From Pacificispira sp965223125 (GTDB lineage: Bacteria; Pseudomonadota; Alphaproteobacteria; UBA8366; Aestuariispiraceae), in assembly GCA_965223125.1 (NCBI GenBank), contig OZ244984.1:2728001-2792000 (forward strand): a stretch of DNA of 64,000 nucleotides, read 5' to 3'. Below, piece after piece: positions 60,872 through 64,000 of this stretch. The position numbers were made by a program, and so were the translations under genes. How positions within the stretch are numbered: position 1 is the stretch's first letter; every line of letters begins with the position of its first letter. The notes beneath the pieces are model-generated. The model made no database searches and was not told the DNA's origin. It saw only the letters and a program-made list of their open reading frames with translations.

Positions 60872-61504
60872 TCACCGTTCCGTGATCGCGAGATGCACTC
60901 CAAGCCCGATCAGGATAGACCCTCCCGCCCATCGCGTGATGGCCATCAATCGTTGCGCCTTTTTCAGGGCATTCATGGTTGCCGCGATGACCGACACCAC
61001 GACCAGATCGGCGGCTGAATAGGACAGATTCACTATGGTCCCCAGAATCAGCATCTGCGCCCATATTGGCAGTGTTGCTGCCGGGTCCGCGAATTGCGGC
61101 AGGAAGGCAATGAAGAATAGCGCGGTTTTCGGGTTCAGGATTTCGACCGTCATGCTCTGCAGGAAGGCGCGTCTGCCATTGCGCCGGACGGGCGAAGCCT
61201 GAACATCTGCCATTGAGCCGCGCGCACGAATAATCTGTATGCCGATCCAGACCAGATAGAGCGCGCCGAGGATTTTCAGAAGATCGAAGAGGGTCGGGAC
61301 GATGCTGAACAGCGCGGACAGGCCCAGCGCGGCTCCAGCCACATGAACGAAGCCACCGATATGTATGCCGAGAGCGGCCATGTATCCGCCGCGTCGCCCA
61401 TGCGCCAAAGTCTGTGCGGAGGTATAGAGCATTGCCGGGCCCGGCAGGATCGCGAAAACGACTGTGGCCGCCAGAAACGGCAGCAGGATATCCCAACCTG
61501 GCAT
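60872..61504 (-). CDS. LysE family amino-acid exporter
   Basis: A 210-aa inner-membrane exporter (RhtB/LysE type) with about six helices. Marks: the opening FLAATVVFAILPGPAMLYTSAQTLAHGRRGGYMAALG and FLQSMTVEILNPKTALFFIAFLPQF (ending shortened). The substrate is probably an amino acid. Its Shine-Dalgarno GGGGAG lies inside a 13-bp stem at 61507-61546. Confidence 0.9.
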   Translation of the reverse strand: MPGWDILLPFLAATVVFAILPGPAMLYTSAQTLAHGRRGGYMAALGIHIGGFVHVAGAALGLSALFSIVPTLFDLLKILGALYLVWIGIQIIRARGSMADVQASPVRRNGRRAFLQSMTVEILNPKTALFFIAFLPQFADPAATLPIWAQMLILGTIVNLSYSAADLVVVSVIAATMNALKKAQRLMAITRWAGGSILIGLGVHLAITER

Positions 61505-61506
61505 CG

Positions 61507-61546
61507 CGCCACTCTCCCCATTGGTTTTGATGCGGGGAGAGTGGCG
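61507..61546 (-). promoter_or_regulatory. Hairpin enclosing the lysE ribosome-binding site
   Basis: CGCCACTCTCCCC (61507-61519) is perfectly complementary to GGGGAGAGTGGCG (61534-61546), with a 14-nt loop. Read on the minus strand, the second arm GGGGAGAGTGGCG holds the only Shine-Dalgarno for the lysE ATG at 61504, 9 bp away. It also follows the tupA stop by 16 bp, so it could double as a terminator, but no T-run follows. Confidence 0.6.
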
Positions 61547-61562
61547 GGATTTCAGCCGTGGA

Positions 61563-62402
61563 TCAAGAGCCTTCCATCGTCGCGTTCGGGGTGAAAAGCT
61601 GCATTCCGTTCAGCGTATAGCTGGCGATTGCGGCCTGACCGTCCTTCGAAATCACCCAGTCGACGAAGGCCTGGGCGTCATCGATCTTCACATGCGGATG
61701 TTTCTCTGGATTGACGGCGATGATGCCGTACTGATTGAACATCGCGGCATCCCCTTCGAAGACGATTTCCAAGCCTGCCTGATTCTTGAAGGCGATCCAG
61801 GAACCCCGGTCACTCAGAGCGTAGGCCTCCATGGCCTGGGCTGTGTTCAGGGTCGCGCCCATGCCGGAACCGGTTTCGCGGTACCATTCACCGGACGGTG
61901 CGTCGAACCCTGCAGCCTTCCACAGGGCGCGTTCCCGTTTATGAGTACCGCTGTCATCGCCGCGTGAGGCGAAGGGGGCCTGAGCTTCGGCGATGGCCTT
62001 CATTGCGGCGGCAGCATCGGTGCTTCCCTTGACTCCGGCGGGGTCGGCGCTCGGGCCGATCAGAACGAAGTCGTTATACATGACATCGAAGCGCTCTATC
62101 CCCATTCCATCGGCGACAAAGGCTTCCTCGGATGGTTTGTGATGGACAAAAAGGACATCCGCATCCCCATTGCGCGCCATGGCAACGGCCTGGCCCGTAC
62201 CGACTGCGACAACCCGGACTTCAATCCCGGTCTTGTCCGTGAAGATCGGCAGCATGTGGTCGAACAGCCCGGAATTGACCGTAGACGTCGTTGAGGCGAC
62301 GGTAATGAAGCGTTCATCCGCCTGGACCGGTGTGAAGGCACCGAGTGCGGCTCCGGTGAGGATGAGAAAGCCGAGGGTGAGGAATTTCAGTCTGGTCACC
62401 AT
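61563..62402 (-). CDS. tupA: Tungstate-type ABC transporter substrate-binding protein (TupA)
   Basis: A 279-aa periplasmic receptor: signal peptide FLTLGFLILTGAALGAFTPVQA, then FITVASTTSTVNSGLFDHMLPIF, the phosphate-like TTST anion loop characteristic of TupA, and FASRGDDSGTHKRERALW. The ligand is probably tungstate (or molybdate). GGAGAC precedes the ATG. It overlaps the end of the ATPase gene by 7 bp. Confidence 0.88.
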   Translation of the reverse strand: MVTRLKFLTLGFLILTGAALGAFTPVQADERFITVASTTSTVNSGLFDHMLPIFTDKTGIEVRVVAVGTGQAVAMARNGDADVLFVHHKPSEEAFVADGMGIERFDVMYNDFVLIGPSADPAGVKGSTDAAAAMKAIAEAQAPFASRGDDSGTHKRERALWKAAGFDAPSGEWYRETGSGMGATLNTAQAMEAYALSDRGSWIAFKNQAGLEIVFEGDAAMFNQYGIIAVNPEKHPHVKIDDAQAFVDWVISKDGQAAIASYTLNGMQLFTPNATMEGS

Positions 62403-63151
62403 GTCAGGTCTCCTTTCAGAAAGGCCTTGAGGGCATCACTTTTCGGTGTGTCGAAAAGGTCGGGAAGCGGGCCGGACTCGACCGGTCGACCCGCATGAAG
62501 GAACAGGGCGCGGTCAGCCAACCGCCGGACCTGTCCCAATTCATGACTGGAAATCACGACGGCTATGCCATCCGCCGCAGCTTCGGCGACCATGCGCTCC
62601 ACTTCCAGGGAGGCATTCGGATCGAGGCCTGCCATCGGCTCATCAAGCATCAGCATGCGCGGCTCCTGGGCCAGGGCCTGAGCCAGCGCCAGACGGCGCT
62701 GCTGGCCCCCGGACAGATGCCTGGCGGGACGGTCAGTGCAGTCTGCCAGTCTGGCCCGTGACAACCGCTCTGCTATCTCCTGTTTCCGGTCGGGTGGAGC
62801 CATGCCCCGGCGTTTCAGCATGAAATTAATGTTGTCGGCAGCGGTTCGGCGCAGCAGGATTGGGGCCTGAAGCAGGATTGCGCGCCGGGGCGGAACGTTG
62901 CCCGGCCAGACAAGGGTGCCAGCATCAGGCTCTATGAGACCCTGCAACAGTCGCAACAAGGTGGTTTTGCCGCTGCCGTTGGGGCCGATCAGGGCTGTGA
63001 TGCCGCCGGTCAGGGGCGCATGCCAGTCCGGTATTGTCAGAATGTCGCGACCACCGCGCCGAATGGTTACGGATTTCAGAATCACAGCGGGGTCGATGTC
63101 AGAAACAAGATCGTTAGGGCCGGGTTCGGGGCTGGGGCCATGGGGCATCAC
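62396..63151 (-). CDS. tupC: Tungstate-type ABC transporter ATP-binding protein (TupC)
   Basis: A 251-aa ABC ATPase: Walker A GPNGSGKTTLLRLL, Q-loop LQAPILL, signature LSGGQQRRLALAQALA, Walker B RMLMLDEPMAGLD and the switch histidine in VISSHELGQVRRLAD. It is translationally coupled to the permease (ATGA overlap at 63148-63151). Confidence 0.9.
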   Translation of the reverse strand: MMPHGPSPEPGPNDLVSDIDPAVILKSVTIRRGGRDILTIPDWHAPLTGGITALIGPNGSGKTTLLRLLQGLIEPDAGTLVWPGNVPPRRAILLQAPILLRRTAADNINFMLKRRGMAPPDRKQEIAERLSRARLADCTDRPARHLSGGQQRRLALAQALAQEPRMLMLDEPMAGLDPNASLEVERMVAEAAADGIAVVISSHELGQVRRLADRALFLHAGRPVESGPLPDLFDTPKSDALKAFLKGDLTW

Positions 63152-63876
63152 GTTTCTCCCCGTGCGGTTGCTTCCCCGGATGTTCTGCGGCCGACCTCGC
63201 GGATGCTGCTGGCTACCGCGTTCACGGTCAGGGCGATCATGATCAGAATGACGCCGAGTGCCAAGGCGAGGGCGAGGTCGCCCTTGCTGGTTTCCAGTGC
63301 AATCGCGGTCGTCATCACCCGCGTCACCCCCGCGATGTTGCCTCCCACGATCATAACCGCACCGACTTCCGCAATGGCGCGCCCGAATCCGGCAAGCACG
63401 GCTGTGGCCAGACTGAACCGCGCCTCATACAACAGGGTCAGGGACCGCTCCCAGGCGGTCAGGCCGAAGGCGCGCAGCTGCTCGGTATATTCCGCATTGA
63501 AATCTTCCAGGCTGCGCAGGGCGATGGCGCAGACAATCGGAGTGATCAGGATCGTCTGGGCGATCACCATTGCAGTCGGCGTGAACAGCAGGCCAAGCGA
63601 TCCGAGTGGACCCGCCCGTGACAAGGCGAGGTAGACGAACAGTCCAACGACCACAGGCGGCAGGCCAAGCAAGGCATTCAATAGGGTTACGACCATGCCC
63701 CGACCAGGAAATCGCAGGATCGACAGGAGCGCGGCCAAGGGCAGACCAATCACCGTCGCAACTGTCGTTGCCAACAGGCTGACCTGTAAGGACAGCGCGA
63801 TGATGCCATACAACTGATCATCGCCGGTAAGGGCGAGATGAAGGGCCAGCATCAATGCCGAGTTCGAGTCTTCCAT
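63148..63876 (-). CDS. tupB: Tungstate-type ABC transporter permease (TupB)
   Basis: A 242-aa ABC permease with about five helices: LQVSLLATTVATVIGLPLAALL opens the transmembrane domain, and the cytoplasmic EAA loop reads LTAWERSLTLLYEARFSLATAVLAGFGRAIAEVGAVMIVGG (in parts). It is the first gene of the tupBCA operon; regulation sites may lie in the 124 bp upstream. Confidence 0.9.
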   Translation of the reverse strand: MEDSNSALMLALHLALTGDDQLYGIIALSLQVSLLATTVATVIGLPLAALLSILRFPGRGMVVTLLNALLGLPPVVVGLFVYLALSRAGPLGSLGLLFTPTAMVIAQTILITPIVCAIALRSLEDFNAEYTEQLRAFGLTAWERSLTLLYEARFSLATAVLAGFGRAIAEVGAVMIVGGNIAGVTRVMTTAIALETSKGDLALALALGVILIMIALTVNAVASSIREVGRRTSGEATARGET

Positions 63877-63908
63877 GAGAGGTCCTGCATAATTATGTTT
63901 TCAAGCGT

Positions 63909-63951
63909 TCTATTTCTTGAATAGACCGAAATCAAGAATACTCACAGTATT
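63909..63951. promoter_or_regulatory. Two inverted repeats upstream of tupB
   Basis: TCTATT-N5-AATAGA (63909-63925) and AATACT-CAC-AGTATT (63937-63951, perfect) lie 33-75 bp upstream of the tupB start. Either could be the operator of an oxyanion-responsive repressor. The rest of the sequence to the window edge shows no gene. Confidence 0.45.
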
Positions 63952-64000
63952 GTATCGAATGGGTCTGATGGCAAGAATGGTCTTACCAATAAGAGTCTGC

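Overview
The window reads as chromosomal DNA of an alphaproteobacterium. Support comes from the gene content and order: ftsY-mtaB-dapF facing ffh-rpsP-rimM-trmD-rplS, argH-lptM-like lipoprotein-lysA-TIGR02302, the large 180-kDa-type NAD-glutamate dehydrogenase, an extended ribosomal protein S16, and an incomplete PTS with HPr kinase, RapZ and EIIA-Man. The style is closest to Rhodospirillales-like free-living or marine relatives, but this is inferred from gene content and no species can be named.

Layout. 1-5.1 kb: a class II aldolase-fold enzyme and an RND efflux pump with its adaptor. 5.2-14.9 kb: an accessory metabolic island. It holds a GntR/FCD regulator, two small membrane proteins, a PanB paralogue that has lost two of the three usual metal ligands, a DUF6166 protein, a complete TRAP transporter (DctP-DctQ-DctM), a phytanoyl-CoA-dioxygenase-type oxygenase, a di-iron fatty-acid/sterol hydroxylase, and an unusual TIM-barrel regulator. 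A near-identical 16-bp element lies in front of the first and last genes of the catabolic set. 14.9-18.1 kb: ftsY, mtaB, dapF on the minus strand. 18.15-21.53 kb: a 3.4-kb IS1-like element with 21-bp inverted ends and a 6-bp target duplication, inserted between dapF and ffh. It carries a transposase, a HigB-like toxin, a HigA-ImmA/IrrE fusion, an unknown third gene, a small basic protein, and a tRNA-like sequence that itself looks inserted into the element.

21.6-39.3 kb is mostly housekeeping: SRP and translation genes, leuC/leuD with a small ORF between them, class II DAHP synthase, nicotinate phosphoribosyltransferase, threonine aldolase, an O-antigen-ligase-like protein, a TlpA-type thioredoxin, argH and lysA. 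39.3-49.2 kb: the TIGR02302 low-complexity membrane protein, an FG-GAP lipoprotein-like protein, PHA depolymerase, DUF971, Trm112-like, Lon-N, CnoX-type thioredoxin, a Pro-tRNA editing protein, tRNA-Gly(GCC), a YjbR protein, and a response regulator/Hpt pair. 49.4-55.5 kb: NAD-GDH and kynureninase. 56.4-60.2 kb: a tightly overlapping regulatory PTS operon (hprK-rapZ-EIIA-HPr-EI). 60.3-63.9 kb: a cupin, a LysE exporter and a tungstate-type ABC transporter (TupABC). A run of four hairpins at 60694-60802 and an SD-sequestering hairpin before lysE stand out there.

The most promising candidates for something undescribed are the 6.8-13.0 kb island (divergent PanB + TRAP + two oxygenases under a shared operator), its neighbouring TIM-barrel/dead-AAA/Fis regulator, the passenger module and tRNA-like insert of the IS element, and the four-hairpin RNA locus. 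All functional statements rest on recognition of motifs and gene order by eye; no database search was run.
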